Of a stretch of DNA of 28,072 nucleotides, positions 17,799 to 27,659 are shown piece by piece (position 1 is the first letter of the stretch; every line of letters begins with the position of its first letter). The stretch spans positions 1 through 28,072 of the forward strand of contig JADJMI010000021.1 in assembly GCA_016709665.1 (NCBI GenBank). Direction: 5' to 3'. The notes under the pieces were generated by a model. The model did not search any database, was not told where the DNA came from, and worked only from the letters and a program-made list of their open reading frames with translations. A program made the translations under genes and the position numbers. Origin of the DNA: Betaproteobacteria bacterium. Its GTDB lineage: Bacteria > Pseudomonadota > Gammaproteobacteria > Burkholderiales > Usitatibacteraceae.

Positions 17799-17814
17799 TG
17801 CAACCGCCGTGCCA
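17799..17814 (-). promoter_or_regulatory. Sigma-54 (RpoN) -24/-12 promoter
   Basis: On the minus strand the sequence reads TGGCACGGCGGTTGCA, an excellent match to the RpoN consensus TGGCACG-N4-TTGCW with the invariant GG (17813-17812) and GC (17801-17800) correctly spaced. The expected transcription start is near 17788, leaving a leader of about 58 nt before the SBBP gene ATG at 17730. The -24 half is embedded in an inverted repeat, CCGCCGT-GGC-ACGGCGG. This implies activation by an AAA+ enhancer-binding protein encoded elsewhere. Confidence 0.7.
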
Positions 17815-17905
17815 CGGCGGAAAACCCCGCCATTTCAGGAGGTTGACCTGGCGCGGGTGAACGCCCGGCGCGCGGGGCGTCGGTCTGCGGCGACGCCCTC
17901 CCAAA

Positions 17906-18010
17906 TAAAGGGGACGCACACCTTCAAGCGCGGTGAAGGGGACGCACACTTTCAGGACGGGTGAATGTGTGCGTCCCCTTCAGACAGGGTGAAGGTGTGC
18001 GTCCCCTTCA
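17906..18010. repeat. Array of four type B elements overlapping a stop codon
   Basis: Units at 17906-17926 and 17934-17954 face one way; 17962-17982 and 17990-18010 face the other. Spacing is again 7 nt. The last unit begins, on the minus strand, with the TGA stop codon (18010-18008) of the 544-aa protein gene. The 17731-17905 stretch on the other side holds only the leader and promoter of the SBBP gene. Confidence 0.85.
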
Positions 18011-19642
18011 GAACCGGGAGAAGACCTCGACGATCCCCACCCCCGTCGTCCCGCCCGCCCCCGTCACGATGGCCGTGTAGGCGCCCGGCGGAAGCGTGAT
18101 GAGGATCGCGGATTCGTTCGCGTTCGACGGCGCGAAGCCCGACGCCTGGATCGACGCCGCGTTCGCGGCCGCCAGCCAGTTGTCGTTCACGGCGATCGGC
18201 GTGGCGCCCGAGAAGAGTTGGAGCACCGGATCCTGCAAGGCATTCGCGATGCCGAAGGGCACGAGCGACGGCCCGCGCGCCCGCACCACGACCGTCTGCG
18301 GCGCGTCGCCCTGGATCACGAATCCGCCGATCATCACGTCGCCTTCCGTGAGCACCTGCCCCCGCGTGGAGATGTTGGCGAGCGGCGCCTCGGGGCGGTC
18401 GACCTCGAACACCTCGACGATGCCCACGCCCGTCGTCCCGCTCACGCCCGACACGACGGCCGTGTAGGGCCCGGGGCTCAGCGTGGCGAGGATCGCCGAT
18501 TCGAGCGCGTTGGACGGCGCGAAGCCGGAGCCGGCGATGGCTGCGGCGTTGGCCGCCGAGCCCCAGTCGTCGCTCGCGGCGAGGACCGACTGGCCCGAAA
18601 CGAGCTGCATCGTCGGATTGGCCAGCGCGTTCGCGATGCCGAAGGGCACGAGCGAAGGACCTCTCGCGCGCACCACGACCGTCTTCGCCTGCGTGCCGCC
18701 GATGATGAACCCGCCGATCAGCACGTCGTCCGCCGTGCCCACGCGCATGCGGGTGGACAGGTTGGCCAGGCGCGTCGAGCCGGGCGCGCTGGGCGCCAGT
18801 TGCCCCATCACGGTGAAGAGCCGGCTCGTGAAGACGTGCGTCATGCCGTCGCCATCGACGTCCGAGGGATCGATCGCGACGGGCGTCATGCCATCGAGAC
18901 CTACGGCCGTGACCCGCACGAAGTCGGCGCTGCAGGGGCTGCCCACGACCGCGTGCGGGGTGAAGCCGTCGCCGAGATAGCCGGGCGGCGCGGCCGGCAG
19001 GATGGCGGGATCCCACTTGAGGAACGGCGTGACGACGCCCGCCACCAGCTGCCCCGGGGCGAACGGCACGTCCAGCGTGTCGTCGATCTCGCCCTTGCTC
19101 AGGCCGCTGCCCGGCTCGAGCGCGGTGACCTCGTACGTCTTGCTGCCCCAGGGATGCTCGACCGTGTAGCGCCCCACGGCGTTCACGTCCATGCGGATGC
19201 GCAGGCGCTGGAACGGGAACTGGTTGCCGTCGGCTACCGCTGCGGGAAGGAAGGTCGATTCGACGCCCGTCACGACACGACCGATGATCGCCGCCGGCCC
19301 GCTCGTGGCGAACACGTTGTCCGCCAGGAACCAGAACGCTTCCAGGCCCCGGCCGAGCGCCGCCGAAAAGTCGTTGCCGGTTTCGACGGGATCGAAGGTG
19401 CAGGGGTTGGCCGCCGTGCCGTCGGGAACCCCGGTTCCGGTGAGGCACGCCGCGAGGCCCACGCCGTTCGAGTCCACGATCCGGCCGGCGAAGCCGCTGG
19501 AACGCGGAATGCCGTTCACGGTCACCGTGGCGGCCAACCCGGCGGCAAAAGGGGTCGGGGAACAGGCAGCCTGCGCGGGCAGCGACGACGACGCCGCGAA
19601 CGCCGTGGCGACGAGTGCTTCGAGGAGGAGCTTGTCTTTCAT
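18008..19642 (-). CDS. Secreted protein with unassigned ectodomain and C-terminal tandem module
   Basis: 544 aa from ATG 19642; signal peptide about 1-26 (LPAQA/ACSP). Residues 27-285 form an ectodomain I cannot assign: it has four early cysteines or so, a segment TPFLKWDPAILPAAPPGYLGD, and near its end C237 and a DVDGDGMTHV stretch that could bind calcium. Similar K/QWDP...PAAPxGYxGD segments exist in secreted bacterial proteins of unknown function (recollection, not checked). The two shared modules follow (about 290-415, 416-544). The C-terminus is EVFSRF instead of the EVFAQ of its paralogs, because the reading frame runs into a REP-like repeat that provides the stop. It lies 85 nt downstream of the next gene and may share its transcript. 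Confidence 0.88.
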   Translation of the reverse strand: MKDKLLLEALVATAFAASSSLPAQAACSPTPFAAGLAATVTVNGIPRSSGFAGRIVDSNGVGLAACLTGTGVPDGTAANPCTFDPVETGNDFSAALGRGLEAFWFLADNVFATSGPAAIIGRVVTGVESTFLPAAVADGNQFPFQRLRIRMDVNAVGRYTVEHPWGSKTYEVTALEPGSGLSKGEIDDTLDVPFAPGQLVAGVVTPFLKWDPAILPAAPPGYLGDGFTPHAVVGSPCSADFVRVTAVGLDGMTPVAIDPSDVDGDGMTHVFTSRLFTVMGQLAPSAPGSTRLANLSTRMRVGTADDVLIGGFIIGGTQAKTVVVRARGPSLVPFGIANALANPTMQLVSGQSVLAASDDWGSAANAAAIAGSGFAPSNALESAILATLSPGPYTAVVSGVSGTTGVGIVEVFEVDRPEAPLANISTRGQVLTEGDVMIGGFVIQGDAPQTVVVRARGPSLVPFGIANALQDPVLQLFSGATPIAVNDNWLAAANAASIQASGFAPSNANESAILITLPPGAYTAIVTGAGGTTGVGIVEVFSRF

Positions 19643-19727
19643 CGCGCGAGCCGGACCTGTCCATCCAGCCTAGCCTCGCGCGGCGCCCGGCGGTTGACGG
19701 GCGTCAGCCATCTCGCACGGGGACGCC

Positions 19728-21080
19728 TTACTGCGCGAACACCTCGACGATCCCGACGCCGACGCCCCCGTTCTTGCCGGTGACGATGGCGGTATAGGCC
19801 CCGGGTTGAAGCGTCACCCGGATCACCGCCTCGCGCGTGTCCGCCGGCGCGAATCCCGAAGCCTGGATCGCCGCCACGTCGCCCGGCACCGCCTGCGCCT
19901 GCCAGTCGTCGTTGCTCGCGATCACCGCCTGCCCGGCGAAGAGCTGCAGCACCGGGTCCTGGAGCGCATTCGCGATGCCGAAGGGCACGAGGCTCGGGCC
20001 GCGCGCGCGAACCACCACCGTCTTGGGCGCGCTGCCCTGGATGATGAAGCCCCCGATCATCACGTCCCCGCCCGTGAGCACCTGCCCGCGCGTGGAGATG
20101 TTGGCCAGCGGCGCCTCGGGCTTGTCCACCTCGAACACTTCGATGATGCCCACGCCCGTCACGTTGCCCACCCCGGAGACCACCGCGGTGTAGGCGCCCG
20201 GGGCGAGCGTGGTGAGGATCGCCGATTCGAGCGCGCTCGAGGGCGCGAAGCCGGAAGCCTGCACGGCCGCCGCGTTGGCATTGCCGCCCCAGTCGTCGCT
20301 CGAGGCGATGACGGCCTGGCCGCTGAACAGGTCCATGCGCGGGTTGGCGACGGCGTTGGCCACGCCGAAGGGAACGAGGGAAGGCCCGCGGGCGCGCACC
20401 ACCACCGTCTTGGACTCGGTGCCGCCGATGATGAACCCGCCGATCAGCACGTCGTTGCCGGTGAGCACCTGCATGCGCGTCGAGATGTTCGCGAGGCGCG
20501 GGAAGGCCGTCGCATCGATCGCCGCACCCGAGGCGAAGCTCGCGAACGACCGCGAGATCGTCCCCGCCGCGCCCATCACGAGGTTGGCGGCCTGCCCGGG
20601 CGTGGCGGAGGTGACCTGCAGCGGCTGGACCGCGGTGCCCGTAAGCGAGAGCGCCCCGCTCACCGACACGAGCGCCCCGACGGGCAGCACGAACCCGCGG
20701 CCCGTGGCGCTCGTGAGCGACAGGTTGCGGAAGGCCGTCGTGCCGGTGAAGGTGGCCGGCGCGCTCGTGCACCCGTCCGCGAAGACCACGGCGCCGGTGC
20801 CCGCCGCGAAAGTACCCGCGTTGGCCCAGTTGCCGCCCACGGTGATCGAGGACGAGCCCGCATCGAGCGAGCCGCCGCCGGCGATCGACACCGTGCCCGC
20901 GCCCGTCACCTGCGAGGCGCCCAGGGACATCGTGCCCTGCACCGCGAGATCCGCGCAGCCGAGCGCGAGCGAACCGCCCGGCACCGTGACCGTGCCGCCC
21001 GGGGCAATGGTGAAATGGGCCGCCCCGGCGCCTACGCAGGCCGACAGCAGCGTGGCGAGCAGGACTCGTGTCGCGATCAT
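19728..21080 (-). CDS. Secreted short beta-solenoid protein with C-terminal tandem module
   Basis: 450 aa from ATG 21080 with GGAG at 8 nt. Signal peptide about 1-20. Residues 21-192 are Gly/Thr/Ser/Val-rich with alternating strands (PGGTVTVPGGSLALG, GAGTVSIAGGGSLDAG), as in beta-solenoid passengers, with two cysteines (C42, C104). The two shared modules fill 193-450 and make up over half the protein, so this is the smallest complete member here. The start is only 9 nt downstream of the S74 fibre gene stop (21090-21092), which indicates co-transcription and possibly translational coupling. It may represent a near-minimal carrier of the C-terminal tandem. Confidence 0.9.
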   Translation of the reverse strand: MIATRVLLATLLSACVGAGAAHFTIAPGGTVTVPGGSLALGCADLAVQGTMSLGASQVTGAGTVSIAGGGSLDAGSSSITVGGNWANAGTFAAGTGAVVFADGCTSAPATFTGTTAFRNLSLTSATGRGFVLPVGALVSVSGALSLTGTAVQPLQVTSATPGQAANLVMGAAGTISRSFASFASGAAIDATAFPRLANISTRMQVLTGNDVLIGGFIIGGTESKTVVVRARGPSLVPFGVANAVANPRMDLFSGQAVIASSDDWGGNANAAAVQASGFAPSSALESAILTTLAPGAYTAVVSGVGNVTGVGIIEVFEVDKPEAPLANISTRGQVLTGGDVMIGGFIIQGSAPKTVVVRARGPSLVPFGIANALQDPVLQLFAGQAVIASNDDWQAQAVPGDVAAIQASGFAPADTREAVIRVTLQPGAYTAIVTGKNGGVGVGIVEVFAQ

Positions 21081-21089
21081 TTCAATCTC

Positions 21090-22522
21090 CTAGCGTGCGA
21101 GCCCCAGGGCGCGCTTCAAGTCCGCCATCTCGGCACGAAGCGCATCCAGATCCGCGCGCTGCGAATCGATCGTGCGCTGCTGCTTCTGCAATTCGTTGAG
21201 GAGCATCGGTACGAGGGCGGGGTAGTTCACCGTCTCGATGCTTCCATCCGCCGAGCGCACGGCGAGGCCCGGGGCGACCTCGGCCACTTCCTCGGCCACG
21301 AGGCCGTATTGCAACGCGCGCTGCCCCGAAGCCACCTGCGAACGGTAGCGGAAGGTGACGGGCCGCAGGTCCATCAGCACGCCGCTCGCCTGGCCCATGT
21401 CTTCGATGTCCTGCTTCACGCGGCGGGAGGAGCTGGCCGTCCCCATCTGGCCCGTGCTGGAGACCACGACCGGAATCGCATCGGCGAGCTCCGTGGTCAC
21501 CCCGCGTACCCCGGCGAGGAATGCGCGAGTCGAAAGAGCGCTTCCGATGCGGGTGACGCCCGTCTCCTCCACGGTCCCGGTATCGTTGCCAATATGGATG
21601 TTGTACGTGCCGTCGACGACGCCGGCCCCGGCGTTGTAGCCGATGGCGATGTTGCCCGACCCGGTGACGAGATTCTGGAGCACCCCGGTTCCGAGACCCG
21701 TGTTGGTCGAGGCGGTCGGCGACATCGTCGTGTTGAACGCGAAGGCCCCCACGATGGTGTTGTAGTCGCCCAATTGCGGCCCCGCCCCGGCGGACGTTCC
21801 GATGAGCGTGTTGTTGTCGCCCGTCCCGCTATTGGCAAGCGCGCCCGCGCCAAGGGTCGTGTTGCCTTGTCCACCGCCGCGCAGTTTCTGGGAGTTGCGA
21901 CCGATGGCCGTGTTGCCGAATCCGAAGCCATCCAGCGAACCCGCGTCGATGCCGACGTAGGTGTTGTTGCCATCCGCGCCCACCGTGTGGATGAAGGGAA
22001 GCCCACCCTTCAGCACGTTGCCCGCGGTCGCGGTGGAATTGACGAGCTCGAGGTTGCCGCTGAGCGTCGCCGTGACACCGGAGAAGTTGCCGCCCCCGCC
22101 GCCGGACTCGGTCGCGCAGGCCCAGGCCGTGCCGCTCCATTTCGGAATCTGGTTCGTGGCGCAGGCCGTGGTGGGAAGCAGTTGCGTCGGCGCGAGCCGA
22201 TCGTCCCCGTGGTGGTGATCGTCCCGCCCGTGAGGCCTGTTCCGGCGACGAGGTTCGTGAGGGTTCCCACCGAGCAGGTGCCGAGCCGGCCGGTCGCGAC
22301 CTCCAGGCACAGGCCTGTCGCAGGTACCGGAACCGTACCCAGGCCCGGAATGGTGACGATGCCGTCGTCGCCGACCCGCAGCCGCGTGGTGCTGCCGGCG
22401 GCGTTGGTGATCGAGACGCCGCCGGTGGCGGGCGGCGCGATGACGATGTCGGCGGCGAGGAGCGATGCCGGGGTGAGGAACGCCGCCAAGGCGGCGAGGC
22501 GGGCGGATTTTCCAGGCGTCAT
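21090..22522 (-). pseudogene. YadA-like fibre protein with S74 chaperone domain (copy 1), one frameshift
   Basis: ATG 22522 with GGAG at 5 nt; signal peptide (MTPGKSARLAALAAFL...LLA/ADIVIAPP). The frame breaks near 22194-22198, where TTTGTIG must continue as LAPTQLLP; restoring one C (GGCTCG to GGCCTCG) gives 477 aa. The middle is a YadA-head-like left-handed roll (NTAIGRNS, NIAIGYNAGAG). The C-terminal about 120 residues are a peptidase S74 intramolecular chaperone domain: SSSRRVKQDI with Ser and Lys at the spacing of the known Ser-Lys dyad, LQYGLVAEEVAEVAP, and a terminal coiled coil (LLNELQKQQRTID). The family trimerises and releases the chaperone by self-cleavage. Otherwise intact, so possibly functional in the living cell. 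Confidence 0.82.
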
Positions 22523-22541
22523 GGCGGTCTCCGGACGGGTT

Positions 22542-22558
22542 GGCGCACGCGGTGCGCC
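22542..22558. other. Leader hairpin ahead of S74 fibre copy 1
   Basis: GGCGCAC (22542-22548), loop GCG, GTGCGCC (22552-22558): a perfect 7-bp GC-only stem in the 5' leader, about 20 nt before the ATG and just ahead of the GGAG ribosome binding site. It could influence translation start. No poly-U follows, so it is not a terminator. Confidence 0.4.
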
Positions 22559-22688
22559 CTCCCCTCGGTATCCATGGTGTCCTGAAGCGGTGGAGTACCC
22601 CGGCAAGCGGCGACGCGAAGGCCCCATCCTGCCCATGAGCAGGCACCCGGCATGTCACTCGAATGCGGGACAACCGCTCGACGGTGCA

Positions 22689-25021
22689 TCAACGGATCCC
22701 CAGCGCCTGCCGGATGGCGGCGAGTTCCTGCTCCACCGCGGCCAGCCGCCCGGCCTGTGCCTTGAGGCTCGCGATTTCAGCCGCCTGCGCCTCGATCGTG
22801 CGCTGCTGCTTCTGCACCTCGTTGAGCAGCATGGGCGGCAGGAACTGGTACATCACGGTCTCCACCTGCCCGTCCGGCGAATGCGCGACGAGCCCCGGAT
22901 ACACCGCCGCCACCTCTTCCGCGATGAGGCCGTACTGCAGCCGCTTGCCCGAGGGATCGTTATCCGCCTTGTAGTGGAAGGTCACGGGACGCAGGTGCAT
23001 GAGGCCCTCGCTCGCCTCGCCCATGGCTTCGATGTCGTCCTTGAAGCGGCGCGAGGAACTCGCCGTGCCGAGTTGGCCGTTGGTGTCGATGAGCACCGGG
23101 ATGGCGTTGTTCGAGCCCGTCGTGATCCCACGCACGCCGGCGATGAAGGCCCGCGACTGCCCCCCGCCCAGCCGCATGGTATCCGCGTCGCCGGCATCGC
23201 CCGTGCTGCCGATGGCGATGTTGTTGGCGCCGGTCGTGATGGCGACACCCGCGAAGGACCCCAGCGCGATGTTGCCCGCGCTGGTGGCATTCGCGAGCGC
23301 CTGGGCACCGACGGCGGTGCTGTTGAAGCTGTCGGTCATCGAGGCCATGGCCCGGTAGCCGACGGCGGTGTTGCCCGCGCCGGCCGTGTTGGCCAGGAGC
23401 GCCTCGTGGCCGAACGCCGCGTTCTCGAAGCCGGTGGAGACGGCGTTGCCTGCGGTGGCCCCCATGAACGCATTGCGCGTGCCCGTTGCATGGATGAAGG
23501 GGCTGGCCCCCAGGAACACGGAGCCGTCGGCCGGCAAGCCCAGGCGCGAATCGTTGCCCAGCGTGAAGGTGCGGGTGGGAGCGCCGAAACCGTCGATCGC
23601 CGTGACGAACCTCACCCCGCCTGTCGCCTTCGCGGAAAATTGATTGAGCGCCGTCGATTCGAAGTCCGCGAGGCCGCTTCTATCCGCCCAGACGAATGCA
23701 CCGTCGTGATACGTCCTGGCAAGATACCCGGCGGCGAAGCTGAAGTTGCCGTAGGTGCGAGTTTGCGAACCCGCCAGGGCACCATGCTGGCCGTGCCGAT
23801 CGCGGTGTTGCCGTCGCCACCGCCTACGGCGCTATCTTCGCCGTCCGTCGCGTTGAATTGGCCGCCGCCGACGGCCAGTTCGCCTGCCGTTCGCCGCGTT
23901 GCCCTACCCGCCGGCCACAACGCCCGCGCTCCCGAAGCCCGGATTGCCCAATCCTCCCGCCACCGTGCTGAACTCGCCGCCGGCCCCGTGCCCCAGTCGG
24001 CCGCCGACCGTCAGCGCCCGCCGGTCGTGGCCGAGCCACGCGAATCCTGCGCTTTCCCGATCCGCCGCCTACCGGCCCCCACGGTCCGTGACCGTGATTG
24101 GCACATGCCCCCAGGCAGATGGTGCCGGTGCTCCTTCCGCCCGGGATCGGGATGGTACTGGGAGCGCCGCCGCCTCCCCAATCGTTCCCCGCCCGCGCCC
24201 GCCGTCACCGCGTTCGCCGACGCCCGGCACGACGTTTGGCGGGCATCGGGCTCGAGGCAGGATCGCCATGCTGTGGCGATGATCTCTACCGCCTGGTTGT
24301 CGTTGGTGCCCAGGCTCGCGACCGCGCCGAAGGCGTTGCCCCCCTGCACGAGACCATTCACCGTGCCCGTCGCATCCGCCGCGCAAGTCCACGCGCTGCC
24401 GCTCCACTTCGGCACCTGGTTCGCGCTGCAGGCGACCGTCGGCAGGAGTTGGGTGGCGGCAAGGCCTATCGTCCCCGTAGCCGTGATCGGCCCGCCCGTG
24501 AGCCCCGTTCCCGTCGCGATGCTGGTCACCGTCCCGGCCGAAGCGACCGAGGCGCACGCCCACGCGGAACCGTTGAACTGCAGCACTTGGCCGGTCGTGC
24601 AGCCGTTGGCCGCCATCTTCGCGGTCGTCACGGCGCCGTTCGCGAGCTGCGCCGTGCCCACGCCGCCGTCGGCGATGCCGATCGTGCCCGTCGTGGTGAT
24701 CGTTCCTCCACTGAGGCCGGTGCCCGCGATGATGCCCGTCACCGTTCCGCCCGACCCGCCGCTCGCCGGGCAGGTGCCGATCCTCCCGTCGCGATGTCGA
24801 TGCACAGGCCCGTGCCTGCGACCGGCAGCGCCGTGAGGCCCGGCAGAGTCACGGTGCCGTCGTCGGCCACGCGCAGGCGGGTGGCGTTGCCGGCGGCGTT
24901 CGTGATCGTGACGCCCCCCGAGGCCGGCGGCGCGATGACGATGTCGGCGGCAAGGGCCGACGTCGGAAGGCAAAGCAGGGCGGCGACGGCGGGGACTCCT
25001 GATGCGGGGCCGGGGCGTCAA
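22689..25021 (-). pseudogene. YadA-like fibre protein with S74 domain (copy 2), several frameshifts
   Basis: The C-terminal part is open from about 23780 to the stop at 22689: fibre motif HDGAFVWADRS, STALNQF, YadA-like roll (NTAVGYRAM, NIALGSFAG), S74 domain (SSSRRFKDDIEAM, LQYGLIAEEVAAV) and coiled coil. The 5' part is recognisable (TSALAADIVIAPP) but broken: the start position holds TTG (25021) where copy 3 has ATG, a shift follows within the signal peptide, a C is missing at 24785-24787 relative to copy 3, several shifts fall in 24000-24290, and one or more near 23785. GRIGTC to NDNQAVEIIA (24800-24270) is one open frame. Known role of intact relatives: trimeric surface or phage-like fibre. 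Decayed gene or corrupted sequence. Confidence 0.75.
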
Positions 25022-25269
25022 ATGGGGCTCGTCCGGAGGGAAGATTCGGAGGCGCGGGCTGCAATGCGCCAAACTTCGATGTCAGGCGACCCGGCCAACC
25101 CCAACGACCAGGCGATCGCCTCGTCGTTGCCTGACGCCTCGGAACCTGCGGGCCGGTTCATTCAGGGTTGCCCGCCCTCGCGGTGACGATGGCGCAACGC
25201 GTGGCGCCTCGGACTCGGCCTCAGCGAAGCGCACCCCTGGCTTCCATCGTGTTCTCGGTTCAGCGGGCG

Positions 25270-27578
25270 GGGGCGAGCCGACGCCGCGGGTCAGCAGTTC
25301 GGCGCGGATGGCGTCGAGGCTCCGCCCGCCGGGCGGTCGATCGTGCGCTCGCTGCTTCTCATTCGTTCCGAGCATCGGCACGAGGAAGTGGTAGTTACCG
25401 TCTCGATGCTTCCGTCTGTTGCGCGCCGCCGGAGGCAGTGCGACCTCGGCGCTTCCTCTCGGCGACGAGCCCGACCTGCCGCTCGTCCGCCGCTCGCCAC
25501 GTGGACTTGTAGCGGAAGGTCACCGGGCGAGTTTCGCAGCGCCGCTTGTTTCGCCCAGATCGGCGATGTCCTCCTTTACGCGTCGCGAGGAGCTGGCGGT
25601 GCCGAGCTGCCCGCTGCCGTCGATGAACACCGCAACGGCGTTGGCCGCCCCGGTCGCGACACCGCGCACGCCGGCGATAAAGGTGCGCGATTGCCCCCGC
25701 CCAATCGCATGGTGTCCGCGTCGCCGCCGAGGCCCGCTGGGCTGCCGATCGCGATGTTGTTGGCGCCGGTCGTGATGTTGAAACCCGCGAAGGAGCCCAG
25801 CGCGATGTTGCCCGCGCTGGTGGCATTCGCGAGCGCCTGGGCACCGACAGCGGTGCTGTTGAAGCTTTCGGTCATCGAGGCCATGGACCGGTAGCCGACG
25901 GCGGTGTCGAATTCCCCTTCGACGCGGTGAAGTCGGGGTTCACTCCGGAAGGCGGCCTGAGGCACCAGCCCAGGCCCGCGCCCGCGCGCCTCGGGGACGC
26001 ATTCCGTTGGGCGCCTTGCCTTCGCTGCGGGCTCGGGGCGTCGCCTTCGCCGCATACAGCGTGATGCCTCTGGCCCCAACCGTGCGCCATAAAGCGGGCC
26101 ACTGGACGCCCGCTTCGCCATCCTGGATTATTCAGGGAGCCGAAGTGTCTCCCCCAATAAATGAGTTGTCCGGTTGAAGGATGCCAAATGAGTAATACCC
26201 CGAAGCGAAGTTGCATTGGGCGGCCCAGGCAAATACCACTATCCGGGCAGGCCCATCGGAATAAATAAGGTAAAAGCTCGGACGCGAAGATTGCATCGAA
26301 TGGCAATTTCCATTCGAACATCCGCCATTCGAAATGCTCCTACGCCCGTGCCGATCGCGATGTTATTCCGTCGTCGTGCGTCAAGCGCTGGAACCCCTCG
26401 TCTCGAGATACGTGGTCGCCGGATGACGCCAGGATTTGATGCCATCGACCTCGGAATGGGCCCCGGCCATCACGCCGCTGTACCCCGCGTACGGCTGTCC
26501 GACCGCCGCCGGCAATGCCGTTTCGCAGTAGCCCCAAGGCGCCGGTTCACCGTCCGGGGTGCGAATCCGTCGGCGCCACCCGAGCTCCGGAAGGCCGAGC
26601 CGGCGAAATCTCGCGCAGACTTGAACCCGCAAACTACGCCGTAGCCCCGGCGATCCGGGACTCGATCGTCATCTCCCCAGAGGACTCTCCATGCGGTCCG
26701 AAACACGCCCTCCGCAAGGACGAGGCTATTCCACGGAGGCTTCCGCTCCGCGACGAGCCACACAACGCGTTGTTCCCCAATTTCAGGCTGCTTCCCAGCG
26801 CCGCCCGCCGGGAGAGGGCATCGACTCCGCGCAGGTCAGGGTGGCGTTGCCGAGGATCCCACGTGAGGGTTGGCCGAAAGGGGCTCCGTGGGCGCACCGA
26901 TCGCGTGGCCGCCCTGCACGAGACCACGGTCGCGGCGGTTTCGTCGCCCAGTCCTCGCGTTATCCGGTCCAATTTGGTACCCTGCCTGGCGATCCGGGAA
27001 TCCCTGGCAGCCACCTGGGCGGCTGTCGCTCCCGCCGGGCCCCGATCGGACCTGCCGGCCCGGTGAGCTCCCGCCCAGGACCCGATGCAGGACCCGTGGC
27101 CCCTGCCCGACGGAGGCGCACGCCCGGAACCGGTGAACTGCATTTGACGCTCGGCTCGCGCATCCATTGGCCGCCAGCTTCGCGGCCGTCACGGCGCCGT
27201 TGGCGAGCTGTGCGGTGCCGACGCCCCCGTCGGCGATGCCGATCGTGCCCGTCGTGGTGATCGTTCCTCCGCTGAGGCCGGTTCCCGCGATGATTCCCGT
27301 CACCGTGCCGCCCGAACCGCCGCTGGCCGGGCAGGTGCCGATCCTCCCCGTCGCGATGTCGATGCAAAGCCCGGTGCGACCGGCAGCGCCGCCGTGAGAC
27401 CCGGCAAGGTGACGGTGCCGTCGTCGGCCACGCGCAAACGCGGGGTGTTCCCGGCGGCGTTCGTGATCGTGACGCCCCCCGAGGCCGGCGGCGCGATGAC
27501 GATGTCGGCCGCGAGGGCCGACGCGGAAAGGAAAAGTCCGGCGGCGACGGCGATACGGAAAGGGGGGCGGGGCGTCAT
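25270..27578 (-). pseudogene. Degenerate YadA-like/S74 fibre gene (copy 3)
   Basis: ATG 27578 with GGAG at 6 nt starts a good signal peptide (SASALAADIVIAPP). The frame is lost near 27385, then resumes (GTGLSGGTITTTGTIGIADG) to about 27180. From 27180 to about 25930 only scraps are readable in changing frames (GLVQGGHAIGA near 26920; NFASGYYSF near 26190). From about 25920 a YadA-like roll returns (GEFDTAVGYRSMASM, NIALGSFAG), about 94 percent identical to copy 2 over 150 nt. S74 remnants follow: SSSRRVKEDIADLG near 25580, PVTFRYKST near 25510, DGSIETV near 25400 and the coiled-coil remnant to about 25270. 25022-25269 holds no recognisable gene. The right boundary is firm, the left approximate. 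Confidence 0.7.
26150..26345. other. AT-richer island inside degenerate copy 3
   Basis: About 200 nt near 50 percent GC by eye, against roughly 70 percent around it. It includes AATAAATAAGGTAAAAG and two CCATTCGAA direct repeats (26310-26318, 26325-26333), the first also pairing with CGAATGG at 26297-26303. On the minus strand one frame reads NFASGYYSFGILQPDNSFIG before a stop, which still resembles fibre-head sequence. Confidence 0.5.
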
Positions 27579-27659
27579 GGAGGACTCCGTGGATGACGGC
27601 AGGGGCAGCCCGTCAATGCGTTGAACGGATTCCGTCCCGCGATCCCGCCATCCGCCGGG

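Noticed and set aside
19806..24836. 1676-codon plus-strand open frame
   Set aside because: It crosses four or more minus-strand genes and their gaps. Composition is that of an antisense shadow in GC-rich DNA.
21090..27578. Prophage tail-fibre region
   Set aside because: S74 domains occur in phage fibres, but these proteins have signal peptides and no phage structural, integrase or lysis genes lie nearby.
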